Below, piece by piece: positions 24,355 to 32,363 of a DNA stretch of 64,000 bases. The stretch's first letter is position 1. Each line of letters starts with the position of its first letter. Made by a program: the position numbers and the translations under genes. The notes beneath the pieces are model-generated. The model saw nothing but the letters and a program-made list of their open reading frames with translations. It made no database searches and was not told the origin of the DNA. This DNA comes from Streptomyces cinerochromogenes (lineage in GTDB: Bacteria > Actinomycetota > Actinomycetes > Streptomycetales > Streptomycetaceae), in assembly GCF_014648635.1 (NCBI RefSeq), contig NZ_BMRM01000002.1, positions 310,001-374,000 on the forward strand. The letters run 5' to 3'.

Positions 24355-25368
24355 TCAGCCCGCGAGCGCGGCGGCGAGCAGTTCCGCACCGTGTGCGCTC
24401 CCCCCGCCGCGCCGGGCCCGCACCCAGGCCCGTTTCAGGTGCAGATGCACGTCCGCCTCCCAGGTGAACCCCATTCCGCCGTGCACCTGGAGGCAGTCAC
24501 GGGCCCCCTGCACGGCGGCCTCGTCGGCGAGCAGCCGGGCGGCGGCGATGTCGGCGGGGTCGGCCGTGACGGCGGCGGCGTAGACGGCGGCACGCGCGGT
24601 CTCGGCCCGCACCAGCAGGTCGGCGCAGAGGTGCTGGACGGCCTGGAACGCCCCGATCGGCCGCCCGAACTGCTGGCGAGCCCGGGCGTGTTCCACGGCC
24701 AGCTCGCACACCCGTCCAGCCGTGCCCAGCTGTTCGGCGGCGGTGAGCAGCACGGCGACGGGGTCCGGGGGTGCGGCGACGGGGTCGGGAGGCACGGCGA
24801 CGGGACCCGAGGGCACGGAGACGGCATCGGGGGGCGCGGCGACGGGACCCGTGGGCACCGCCTCCGGGCCCGGAGGCACCGCGATCGGGCCCCGGGGCAC
24901 CGCCGCGGCCCCCGGAGGCGCGGTCACCCGGTGCAGCGGTGTCAGCGGGTCCACCGACCGCAGCGCCACCGCGCCGGACGCGTCCCCGCGGACGGCGTCC
25001 GCCGCGTCCAGCCATTCCACCAGCTCCCCGTCGACGGCGGCCACGACCGTCTCCCCGCTCGCGGCGCCGGGCACGGTGCCGGCCGCGAGGTGGGTGGCGA
25101 GCAGCGGCCCGGGCAGCAGGGCCCGTCCCGCCTCCTCGAAGACCAGGACCGCCTCGGGCAGCCCCAGCCCGACCCCGCCGTCCCGCTCGGGCAGCCGCAG
25201 GGCGAAGAACCCCGCCTCCCCGAGCGCCCGCCACAGCACGCGGTCGAGCCGGCCCGGTGCGTCGACGGCCGCGCGCAGCGCCTGACGCCCGAAGCGGCGC
25301 TCCAGCAGCTCCCGTACCCCGGCCCGCAAGGCGGCCTGGTCGTCGGTGAGTCGGAAGCGCACGGTCAC
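24355..25368 (-). CDS. Acyl-CoA dehydrogenase, beta-type subunit with internal heptapeptide repeats
   Basis: A 337-residue acyl-CoA dehydrogenase. The N-terminal helical domain is normal (residues 1-100: MTVRFRLTDDQAALRAGVRELL) and so is the C-terminal domain (QQFGRPIGAFQAVQHLCADLLVRAETARAAVYAA... LQVHGGMGFTWEADVHLHLKRA). The middle beta-barrel domain is shortened and partly replaced by about eight 7-residue repeats rich in Pro/Ala/Val (residues 153-208). The short middle domain fits a non-FAD-binding beta subunit. GTG 25368 overlaps the alpha-type subunit's stop by 4 nt, so the two probably form an alpha2beta2 enzyme. Confidence 0.88.
   Translation of the reverse strand: MTVRFRLTDDQAALRAGVRELLERRFGRQALRAAVDAPGRLDRVLWRALGEAGFFALRLPERDGGVGLGLPEAVLVFEEAGRALLPGPLLATHLAAGTVPGAASGETVVAAVDGELVEWLDAADAVRGDASGAVALRSVDPLTPLHRVTAPPGAAAVPRGPIAVPPGPEAVPTGPVAAPPDAVSVPSGPVAVPPDPVAAPPDPVAVLLTAAEQLGTAGRVCELAVEHARARQQFGRPIGAFQAVQHLCADLLVRAETARAAVYAAAVTADPADIAAARLLADEAAVQGARDCLQVHGGMGFTWEADVHLHLKRAWVRARRGGGSAHGAELLAAALAG
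24748..24912. repeat. 21-bp in-frame minisatellite (about eight copies) inside acyl-CoA dehydrogenase
   Basis: Imperfect 21-bp units each encode a heptad of the form (G/D)PVA(V/A)PP, e.g. GPIAVPP, GPEAVPT, GPVAAPP, GPVAVPP, DPVAAPP. The repeat is in frame and absent from the sister dehydrogenases in the window. Confidence 0.85.
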
Positions 25369-26498
25369 CTCCCCCTGGGCAGGCCGAGGATCCGCTCGGC
25401 CACGATGGTCCGCTGGATCTGCGAGGTCCCGGCCGCGATCGTGTACGACAGCGAGGACAGCCGGTCCAGCACCCAGGGCCGGTCCAGGTCGAGGCAGTCC
25501 GGCCCGAGAACCTCGGCGGCGGCCTCGTACAGCTCCTGACGGGCGTGCGAGTAGCGGAGCTTGAACACGGAGCCGCCGGCGCCCGGTACCCCGCCGCTCG
25601 CCTCCGCCTCGCTCACGTTCCACTGGGTCAGCCGCCACAGCGCACGGAACTCCGCGTCGAGCCGGCCCAGCCGCCGGCGCAGCTCCGGCTCGCCCCAGCG
25701 CCCGTCCTCCCGCGCGGTACGCGCCAGTTCGCGCAGCACCCGGCGGCAGGCGACGACCTCGCCGACGAAGGCGGTGCCGCGCTCGAAGGAGAGGGTGACC
25801 TGGGTGACGCGCCAGCCGTCGTTCTCCTCCCCCACCCGGTTGGCGACCGGCACCCGCACCTCGTCCAGGAACACCTCGGCGAACTCCGGCGACCCGGCGA
25901 GCGTGCGCAGCGGCCGTACGGTGACGCCCTCGGCGTCCATGGGCATCGCCAGCCAGGTGATGCCCCGGTGCCGGGGCGCCGCGGGGTCGGTGCGCACCAG
26001 CAGCTCGCACCAGTCGGCGACTTCGGCGTGCGAGGTCCAGATCTTGGACCCGGTCACCACGTAGTCGTCGCCGTCCCTTCGCGCGCGCGTGCGCAACGAC
26101 GCGAGGTCGGATCCGGCGTCCGGTTCGCTGAACCCCTGGCACCACACCTGTTCGCCGCGCAGGATCGGCGGCAGCCAGCGCGCCCGCTGCCCGGGTGTCC
26201 CCTCGGCGGCGATGGTCGGCCCGGCGTGCAGCAGCCCGACGAAGTTCGCGCCCACGTAGGGCGCGCCGGCCTTCTCGGTCTCCTCCAGGAAGATCAGCCG
26301 GAGCGTCGGGGAGGCGTCCCAGTGCACGCCGGCGTACCCGGCGTCGTACAGCATCCGCTGCCAGCCGAGGTCGTAGGCGCGGCGGCCGGGCCAGTCGTCC
26401 GGGGACGGCTTGCCCGGCAGGGTGGGCAGCACCTCGGCGAGCCACTCCCGCAGCCGTGCCCGGAACTCCTCCTCCTCCGGCGCGTACGACAGGTCCAC
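25365..26498 (-). CDS. Acyl-CoA dehydrogenase, alpha-type subunit
   Basis: A 377-residue acyl-CoA dehydrogenase with the same alpha-type signature as the gene at 19804: VWCQGFSEPDAGSDLASLRTRARRDGDDYVVTGSKIWTSHAEVADWCEL, then FAEVFLDEVRVPVANRVG, LSFERGTAF and the C-terminal GTSQIQRTIVAERILGLPRGR. The start is GTG 26498, overlapping the amidohydrolase TAG stop (TAGTG). It is sandwiched between amidohydrolase and beta-type dehydrogenase with 1- and 4-nt overlaps, so the three are one operon. Predicted to bind FAD and dehydrogenate a branched acyl-CoA together with the downstream beta-type chain. Confidence 0.9.
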   Translation of the reverse strand: MDLSYAPEEEEFRARLREWLAEVLPTLPGKPSPDDWPGRRAYDLGWQRMLYDAGYAGVHWDASPTLRLIFLEETEKAGAPYVGANFVGLLHAGPTIAAEGTPGQRARWLPPILRGEQVWCQGFSEPDAGSDLASLRTRARRDGDDYVVTGSKIWTSHAEVADWCELLVRTDPAAPRHRGITWLAMPMDAEGVTVRPLRTLAGSPEFAEVFLDEVRVPVANRVGEENDGWRVTQVTLSFERGTAFVGEVVACRRVLRELARTAREDGRWGEPELRRRLGRLDAEFRALWRLTQWNVSEAEASGGVPGAGGSVFKLRYSHARQELYEAAAEVLGPDCLDLDRPWVLDRLSSLSYTIAAGTSQIQRTIVAERILGLPRGR

Positions 26499-27694
26499 TA
26501 CCGGTCCAGGTCCAGGCCGAGCATGCGGATGGCGTTGCCGCGCATCAGCTTGTACACGGTCTCGTCGTCGAGCCCCTTCACATGGTCGAGGGCGACCTCC
26601 CTGGTGTGCGGGAAGGTCGAGTCGACGTGCGGGTAGTCGGTCTCGAAGGTGGCGTTGTCCCGTCCGACCACGTCCAGCGAGGCGACGCCGTGCCTGTCGC
26701 GGAAGAAGCAGCAGTAGATCTGCCGGTAGTAGTACGTCGACGGAGGCTCGGGGACCAGGTCCCGGACCCCGCCCCAGGCGCGGTGCTCCTCCCACACGTC
26801 GTCGGCGCGTTCCAGGGCGTACGGGACCCAGCCCATCTGCCCCTCGGAGTAGGCGAGTGTGAGCTGCGGGAACTTCACCAGGACCCCGCTGAAGAGGTAG
26901 TCCATCATCGAGGCCATCGCGTTGTTGAAGCTCAGCGAGGCCTGTACGGCGGGCGGTGCGTCCGGGGAGGCGGCGGGCATCTGGGAGCTGCTGCCGATGT
27001 GCATGTTGACGACCGTGCCGGTCTCCTGGCAGACGGCGAAGAACGGGTCCCAGTAGCCGGAGTGGATGGAGGGCAGCCCGAGGTGGGTGGGGATCTCCGA
27101 GAAGGTGACGGCCCGCACCCCGCGCTCCGCGTTCCGGCGGATCTCGGCGACGGCCAGTTCCACGTCCCACAGCGGGATCAGGCACAGCGGGATCAGCCGG
27201 CCGCCGCTGTCACCGCACCACTCCTCCACCATCCAGTCGTTGTAGGCGCGCACGCAGGCGAGGGCGACCTCCTTGTCGTGGGCCTCGGCGAAGGTCTGCC
27301 CGCAGAAGCGGGGGAAGGTCGGGAAGCAGAGGGAGCCCTCCACGTGGTTGAGGTCCATGTCCGCGAGCCGGGCCTTCGGGTCCCAGCACCCGCGCCGCAT
27401 CTGCTCCCGCGTGATCCCCTCCAGGGTCATCTCGTCCCGGTCGAAGCCGACGGCGGCGATGTTCCGCTTGTACGGGAACTTCAGGTCCTCGTAGATCCAC
27501 CAGTCCGTGGGCGGCCCCTGCGGGTCCATGGTGATCTGGTACTTCCCGCCGACGTAGGCCAGCTCCCCGATCCCGGCGGTCAGCGGCTGGGGCCCGCGCT
27601 CCCGGTACCTGGCCGGGAGCCAGGTCTCGAAGAGGTGGGCGGGCTCGATCACGTGGTCGTCGACGCTGATGATGCGGGGCAGTTCGGTCGCCAT
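26498..27694 (-). CDS. Amidohydrolase family protein (amidohydrolase_2/ACMSD-like)
   Basis: A 398-residue TIM-barrel metal hydrolase: N-terminal SVDDHVIEPAHLFETW (DxH metal ligands), mid TVVNMHIGSSS with a metal/active His, and the late TDYPHVDSTFPHTRE carrying the catalytic Asp. The closest described relatives are ACMSD-type decarboxylases/hydrolases and the amidohydrolases that accompany FadE26/27-FadD17-type genes in actinobacterial steroid regulons. The reaction is unassigned: decarboxylation or C-C/lactone hydrolysis are options. First gene of a three-gene operon with two dehydrogenase subunits; operator sites E1 and E2 lie upstream. Confidence 0.88.
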   Translation of the reverse strand: MATELPRIISVDDHVIEPAHLFETWLPARYRERGPQPLTAGIGELAYVGGKYQITMDPQGPPTDWWIYEDLKFPYKRNIAAVGFDRDEMTLEGITREQMRRGCWDPKARLADMDLNHVEGSLCFPTFPRFCGQTFAEAHDKEVALACVRAYNDWMVEEWCGDSGGRLIPLCLIPLWDVELAVAEIRRNAERGVRAVTFSEIPTHLGLPSIHSGYWDPFFAVCQETGTVVNMHIGSSSQMPAASPDAPPAVQASLSFNNAMASMMDYLFSGVLVKFPQLTLAYSEGQMGWVPYALERADDVWEEHRAWGGVRDLVPEPPSTYYYRQIYCCFFRDRHGVASLDVVGRDNATFETDYPHVDSTFPHTREVALDHVKGLDDETVYKLMRGNAIRMLGLDLDR

Positions 27695-27752
27695 GGGTTC
27701 CTCCGCCGTACGGTGCGTCGCCTGCTCGGCTGCTCGACTGGACTCTGCTGAT

Positions 27753-27767
27753 CTGATGGTCCGTCAG
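27753..27767. promoter_or_regulatory. Palindromic operator, site E1
   Basis: CTGATGGTCCGTCAG, one mismatch from the perfect repeat, 59 bp upstream of the amidohydrolase ATG. Its centre is 27 bp from E2. Confidence 0.6.
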
Positions 27768-27779
27768 ATAGCATGGCAG

Positions 27780-27794
27780 CTGACGAGTCGTCAG
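27780..27794. promoter_or_regulatory. Palindromic operator, site E2
   Basis: CTGACGAGTCGTCAG, with both six-base arms perfect, 18 bp upstream of the GTG of the AMP-forming ligase. Confidence 0.65.
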
Positions 27795-27811
27795 CCAAGC
27801 AGGGGGCAGCC

Positions 27812-29308
27812 GTGAACGAGACCCCGCACGCCCTGAGTTCCGCCCGCACGCTGTGGGAGCTGGTCACCCGCCGGGCCGCCCTCACCCCCGACCGCCCGGT
27901 CCTGCTCCAGGAGGACCGCGTCCTCACCTTCGACGCCCTGCGCACCCGCTCCGAACGCGTCGCGGCCGGCCTGTACCGCATGGGCGTGCGCCCCGGCACG
28001 GTGGTCGCCTGGCAGCTGCCCACCCGCATCGAGACCGCCCTGCTGTCCTTCGCCCTGGCCCGCCTGGGCGCCGTGCAGTCCCCGCTGATCCCCTTCTACC
28101 GGGACCGGGAGGTCGGCTTCGCGCTGCGCGAGTCGAAGGCGGAGTTCTTCGCCGTACCGGGCGTCTGGCGCGGCCACGACCACACGGAGATGGCGCGGCG
28201 ACTCGGTGCGAGAGGCGTCTTCGAGGCGTACGGCGCCCTCCCCGACGGCGACCCGTCCACCCTCCCCCCGCCCCCCGCCGAGGGCACCTCGGTCCGCTGG
28301 ATCTACTGGACCTCGGGCACGACCTCCGCCCCCAAGGGCGTCCTGCACACCGACCGCTCCCTCATCGCGGGCGGCTCCTGCCTGGCCCACGCGCTGCGGC
28401 TGTCGCCGGACGACGTCGGCTCGATGGCCTTCCCCTACGCCCACATAGCCGGCCCCGACTACACGGTGATGCTCCTGCTGTACGGCTTCCCGGCGGTGAT
28501 GTTCGAGCACTTCGCGCTGCCGGACGCGCTGACGGAGTACCGGCGGCACGGGGTGACGGTGGCCGGCGGCTCCACGGCCTTCTACTCGATGTTCCTCGCC
28601 GAGCAGCGCGGACGGCCGGGGGCGAAGGTGATCCCCACCCTGCGCCTCCTCGCGGGCGGCGGCGCCCCCAAGCCGCCCGGGCTGTACCACTCCGTGGTGC
28701 GCGAGATGGGCGTCCAGCTCACCCACGGCTACGGCATGACCGAGGCCCCGATGATCACCATGGGCGACCCGGAGGACACCCCCGAGAACCTGGCGAAGAC
28801 CGAGGGCCGCCCCCCGGCCGGCATGGAGATCCGCGTCGTGGACGGCGAGATACGCCTGCGCGGCGAGGCCGTCTGTCAGGGCTACCTGGACCCCGGCCAG
28901 ACGGCGGCGGCCTTCGACGAGGAGGGCTTCCTGCGCACCGGCGACCTCGGCCGGCTGACCGACTCCGGCCACCTGGTCCTCACCGGCCGCCTCAAGGACG
29001 TGATCATCCGCAAGGGCGAGAACATCTCCGCCAAGGAGATCGAGGACCTCCTCACCGCGCACCCGGCGGTGGCCGACGCGGCGGTCATCGGCCTGCCGGA
29101 TCCCGAACGCGGCGAGGTCGTCTGCGCGGTGCTCGAACAGCCCCCGCACTCCGCGCCGTTGACCTTGCCGGAGGTCGTCTCCTTCCTCCGCGCGCAGGGA
29201 CTGTCCGTGCACAAGCTGCCCGAGCGGCTGGAGGTGGTGGAGGCGTTGCCCCGGAACGACACGCTGCGCAAGGTGCTGAAGCACGAGCTGCGCGCGCGGT
29301 TCAGGTGA
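27812..29308 (+). CDS. AMP-dependent acyl-CoA synthetase/ligase (FadD-like)
   Basis: A 498-residue adenylate-forming ligase: P-loop WTSGTTSAPKGVLHT, the A5 region THGYGMTEAP, the A7 motif FLRTGDLGRL, the hinge LTGRLKDVIIRKGENISAKEIED and the C-terminal lysine in RNDTLRKVLK (the Lys of the usual PRxxxGKxxR is kept although the Gly is Leu). It activates a carboxylic acid to acyl-CoA. The start is GTG 27812 behind AGGGGG; the in-frame ATG at 27773 would sit across operator site E2 with no ribosome site. The gene order with an ACAD pair and amidohydrolase recalls FadD17. Its 3' end overlaps the convergent caspase gene by 8 bp. Confidence 0.9.
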   Translation: MNETPHALSSARTLWELVTRRAALTPDRPVLLQEDRVLTFDALRTRSERVAAGLYRMGVRPGTVVAWQLPTRIETALLSFALARLGAVQSPLIPFYRDREVGFALRESKAEFFAVPGVWRGHDHTEMARRLGARGVFEAYGALPDGDPSTLPPPPAEGTSVRWIYWTSGTTSAPKGVLHTDRSLIAGGSCLAHALRLSPDDVGSMAFPYAHIAGPDYTVMLLLYGFPAVMFEHFALPDALTEYRRHGVTVAGGSTAFYSMFLAEQRGRPGAKVIPTLRLLAGGGAPKPPGLYHSVVREMGVQLTHGYGMTEAPMITMGDPEDTPENLAKTEGRPPAGMEIRVVDGEIRLRGEAVCQGYLDPGQTAAAFDEEGFLRTGDLGRLTDSGHLVLTGRLKDVIIRKGENISAKEIEDLLTAHPAVADAAVIGLPDPERGEVVCAVLEQPPHSAPLTLPEVVSFLRAQGLSVHKLPERLEVVEALPRNDTLRKVLKHELRARFR

Positions 29309-30884
29309 GCGTCGACACCTCGAATCCGACGGTGGCGTCGGAGGAGTCGGGCTTGTCGGTGATCAGCGCCTCGACCACCCGGCCCTTGTCGGTGACGACG
29401 CACATGGTGGCGCCCTTCACCAGGCCCGAGTCGAGGTCGGTCCAGCCCATGTCGACGTGCTCCAGGCCTCCTCCGTAGGCCGCCTGCGAGCAGGAATCCC
29501 TCGTCACCGGCTTTCCCTTGGCGATGACGCCCGCGTGGCTTCCCCGCGCGGTGGTGAACCGCTCGGGAGCGCAGCCGTACAGCTCCATGTCCACGGTGTC
29601 CGGGACGTCGTCCGCCGCGGGGTCGTCCGCGGACACGCGCTGGGTGAACGGATAGGAGTCGAAGTCGATCCAGGTGTGGTCGCTGCAGGACCAGGTGAAC
29701 CTCAGCGGCAGCGGCTCACCGGGGTGCGGCCGTACGGCCCCCGCGGCGGAGGCGTCCGCGGACGGGGACGCCGGCGGTGACGCCGACGGGGTCCGCGCCG
29801 GGGCCCCGCCCTGCTTGCCGCCGCCCGCGGGGGCCGAGGCCGCGGGCGAGGTCGTGTGCTTCGTGGAGGCCGTCGGCCGCGCGCCCGTGTCCCGCCCCGC
29901 GTCGTCCGGCCGGCCGCCGGTCCCGAGCCAGAGGCCCAGGCCGACTCCGGCGGCGACGAGCACCGCCGCGGCGGTCAGCGTCACGGGCAGGCCGCGCCGG
30001 CGGTCCTTCGGCACGGGAGGCGTCGACGGGAGCGGACGCGAGGGAGGCGGCGGGAGCGGCTCCGTCCTCGGGGGAGGCGGCGGGAACGGACGGGAGGTCT
30101 GGGAGGTCTGGGCGGCCACGGCGGGGTTGCGTACCAGGGCCAGGCCGCTCACGGTGTCGCCACCCGTCTTGCGGGGGTTCTGCTCCAGGCTGCGCATGGA
30201 GTGCAGGACCTGGCGGTACACCGTGTCCAGGTCGAGGAGTTCCGGCCCGCCCGGGACCCCGTCGCGCAGCACGCGGACCAGATGGCCGGTGAACGCGGTG
30301 AAGCCCTGCCCGTCGGAATCGAGCGAGACCTGGTTGGCACGGCAGGAGGTGAGCACGCAGGTGCCCTCGATCTCGGCCTCCTCGTCGGTCGCGACGGCCG
30401 GTGCCGCCGGCCGCTCCAGGAGGGCCGTGCCCGACATCGGGTTGGCGGCACCGCTGTGGCAGCAGTCGAGGACGAGGATGCGGTTCTGTGCCGGGGCCTG
30501 CTTGACGCACTCCTCCAGCACCTTGTACCTGAGGCCGCTGAACGGGATGCCGGCGGGTCCGGAGGCGGACCCGCTCGTCGTCAGGTACAGCTCGCCCTTC
30601 TCGTCCCGCTCCGCGTGACCGGCGTAGTAGATCAGCAGGGTGTCCGTGGCCCCTTCGACGGCGCGCAGGAGGGCCTCGTGGATCTGGCCCGGGGTCGACG
30701 GGTTCGGGAGCACCTCGCAGTGTTCCCGGTGGAAGCCGCCCAGGACGGGGTCGCACAGGGCGTCCTCGAGGTGGACCAGGTTGCGCGGGATGTTCTTCAG
30801 CGGGGTGAAACCGGAGTCCTTGCCGTAGCTGCTCGTGCCGATCAGCAGGAGCCGGGATTCGGCGGCCTTGGGCAGACGTCTCAT
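29301..30884 (-). CDS. Caspase-family (metacaspase-like, C14) peptidase with one TM helix
   Basis: A 527-residue protein. The N-terminal caspase domain (about 1-255) has the catalytic dyad His90 in LLIYYAGHAERDE and Cys142 in ILVLDCCHSGAA. A Pro-rich linker (about 266-292), one membrane helix (300-321) and an outside Ser/Thr/Ala-rich segment lead to a C-terminal domain of about 125 residues with several cysteines that I do not recognise. The peptidase faces the cytoplasm and the C-terminal domain the cell surface. The ATG overlaps the stop of the EACC1-type gene (ATGA). Caspase plus EACC1 is the layout described for actinobacterial conflict or signalling systems. Confidence 0.88.
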   Translation of the reverse strand: MRRLPKAAESRLLLIGTSSYGKDSGFTPLKNIPRNLVHLEDALCDPVLGGFHREHCEVLPNPSTPGQIHEALLRAVEGATDTLLIYYAGHAERDEKGELYLTTSGSASGPAGIPFSGLRYKVLEECVKQAPAQNRILVLDCCHSGAANPMSGTALLERPAAPAVATDEEAEIEGTCVLTSCRANQVSLDSDGQGFTAFTGHLVRVLRDGVPGGPELLDLDTVYRQVLHSMRSLEQNPRKTGGDTVSGLALVRNPAVAAQTSQTSRPFPPPPPRTEPLPPPPSRPLPSTPPVPKDRRRGLPVTLTAAAVLVAAGVGLGLWLGTGGRPDDAGRDTGARPTASTKHTTSPAASAPAGGGKQGGAPARTPSASPPASPSADASAAGAVRPHPGEPLPLRFTWSCSDHTWIDFDSYPFTQRVSADDPAADDVPDTVDMELYGCAPERFTTARGSHAGVIAKGKPVTRDSCSQAAYGGGLEHVDMGWTDLDSGLVKGATMCVVTDKGRVVEALITDKPDSSDATVGFEVSTLT

Positions 30885-31249
30885 CGGTCGGTCCGCTCCC
30901 CCTCGGCCCGGTCCGCGCCGAGGGCGCGGACCGCGTTCCGGATGGACTCCTCGTCCGTACCGGTGAGAGTGATCGTGGTGCCGTCGCGTTCGATGGTCAC
31001 CGTGCCGGGACGGCTTCGGGTCCGGCGCCAGCCGACGTACTGGCCGATCACCTGGGTCAGCGTGAGGCCCGTCTGGACGGTGAAGTAGATGAAGTCGGCG
31101 TCGGCGCCCATCTGGCCGGGACGCGGCGGGGCGGCCCTCAACTGCGGCCGGGCCAGCCGCCGGACGGCGGGTTCCTCCAGTAACCAGGCGTAGAGGGACC
31201 GCAGTTCCTCGTCCGCGCCGTCGCCGTCCAAGCTCATCCGCAAGTCCAT
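30881..31249 (-). CDS. EACC1-type protein (effector-associated constant component)
   Basis: A 122-residue protein with the EACC1 shape: a short N-terminal strand (DLRMSLDGDG), the helix ELRSLYAWLLEEPAVRR, a Pro/Gly turn with PPRPGQMGADADF, a hydrophobic helix around LTLTQVIGQYVGWRR, and a C-terminal beta hairpin TVTIERDGTTITLTGTDEESI. Such proteins are the constant partner of diverse effectors (caspases, trypsins, others) in actinobacterial conflict systems as described by Aravind and colleagues; their biochemistry is unknown. It overlaps the caspase gene by 4 nt, so stoichiometric co-production is likely. Confidence 0.75.
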   Translation of the reverse strand: MDLRMSLDGDGADEELRSLYAWLLEEPAVRRLARPQLRAAPPRPGQMGADADFIYFTVQTGLTLTQVIGQYVGWRRTRSRPGTVTIERDGTTITLTGTDEESIRNAVRALGADRAEGERTDR

Positions 31250-31322
31250 GCCGTCCCCGAGACGTGATCAGGTGAGTGGGAGAGGACGGACATCATAGGG
31301 CCGCGCGAGAAGGCCGCTGACG

Positions 31323-31835
31323 CTATTCGGGCACGGTGAAGTAGCGCGCGAACGCCGGTACGACCTCCGCCTCGCCGATCCTGCCGTCGCCGTCGGTGTC
31401 GAGGGCGGCGGCGATCGCCTCGGCCTGGTCCGCGGGTACGTGCAGGACGCGGAGCACCCGCGCGGTGTCGGCGACGCCGGCCCGGCCGTCCGTGCCGGTG
31501 CAGGCCACCGCCAGCGCCGCGTGCAGGAAGGGGCGGGCGATCTCGGCGAAGCGGTCGGGGTTGTCGCGCAGCCGCTTGACCGCGCCGGTGACGAACTCCT
31601 GGCGGGTGATGCGCTGGTCGCCGTCCCGGTCCGCGATGCCGGCCATGCCCTGCCAGAACGCCTCCGCTCCGGCGTACAGCGCCTGGCCCCGGTCGGAGCG
31701 GGCGGGCACACCGAACTCGGCGAGCAGCGCCTTGGCCGCCGCGCTGAAGTCCTCGCGGTCGATGGAGCCGTTGCCGTCCTGGTCGAAGGTGGCGAACCGG
31801 GCGGCGATCCTGCGCTCGTACTCGGTGCTGACCAT
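31323..31835 (-). CDS. EF-hand calcium-binding protein (calerythrin-like)
   Basis: A 170-residue acidic protein with four EF-hand positions. Hands 1 (DQDGNGSIDREDF, 18-30), 2 (DRDGDQRITRQEF, 69-81) and 4 (DTDGDGRIGEAEV, 146-158) have canonical Ca2+ ligands; the third, near residue 115, is degenerate. This pattern is that of calerythrin/sarcoplasmic-type bacterial calcium buffers or sensors. It lies 73 bp upstream of the EACC1-caspase pair on the same strand. Calcium gating of the peptidase (many metacaspases need Ca2+) is therefore worth considering, but it is inference. Confidence 0.9.
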   Translation of the reverse strand: MVSTEYERRIAARFATFDQDGNGSIDREDFSAAAKALLAEFGVPARSDRGQALYAGAEAFWQGMAGIADRDGDQRITRQEFVTGAVKRLRDNPDRFAEIARPFLHAALAVACTGTDGRAGVADTARVLRVLHVPADQAEAIAAALDTDGDGRIGEAEVVPAFARYFTVPE

Positions 31836-31982
31836 GTCTGTCGGGCCGCCTTCCTTTGACGTAAGGGTGGGTCCGGGTGGGAGCGTACGTCGCGGGGGCG
31901 GGAAGGCGGCGGCGAAACGACGGTTGTGCCAAGACCGGGGGAATTCGGCGACAACTCGGTGGCGGCGGGCCGGGAAACGTGC

Positions 31983-32363
31983 TCAGGCCGACAGGGGGCC
32001 CGCGTCGTCGGTGGTGGCGGACTCGACGTCGGGGCGGACGTCGAAGAGCCGGCGGACGCCGAGCGCGCCGAGGACGCGGTTGACGTGCGAGCCGTCGTCG
32101 GCGCCCCGGTCCGGCAGGATCAGCCGCAGCCGTCCCTGGCAGGAGCGGATCAGCCGGCGCGCGGCGACGAGGACGCCGACCCCGCTGGAGTCGCAGAAGA
32201 ACACGTCGGAGAGGTCCACGACGAGGCTGTGGTGCCCCTCGGCGACGATGTCGTGCACCCTCTGGCGCAGTACCGGCGAGGTCATCAGGTCCAGTTCCCC
32301 GGACACCCGGAGCACGGCCCACTCACCCCGTTCGACGCCGGTCACCTTGAATGTCACGGCCAT
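31983..32363 (-). CDS. STAS-domain anti-sigma factor antagonist
   Basis: A 126-residue STAS protein (SpoIIAA/RsbV/BldG type): GEWAVLRVSGELDLMTSPVLRQRVHDIV, then the phosphoacceptor region LVVDLSDVFFCDSSGVGVLVAARR with the target serine in DSSG. It should bind a GHKL anti-sigma kinase (possible partner: the RsbW-like gene at 23328, about 8 kb away) and be switched by phosphorylation. The C-terminal 25 residues are an acidic low-complexity tail. Same strand as the EF-hand gene, 147 bp upstream, so co-transcription is uncertain. Confidence 0.9.
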   Translation of the reverse strand: MAVTFKVTGVERGEWAVLRVSGELDLMTSPVLRQRVHDIVAEGHHSLVVDLSDVFFCDSSGVGVLVAARRLIRSCQGRLRLILPDRGADDGSHVNRVLGALGVRRLFDVRPDVESATTDDAGPLSA

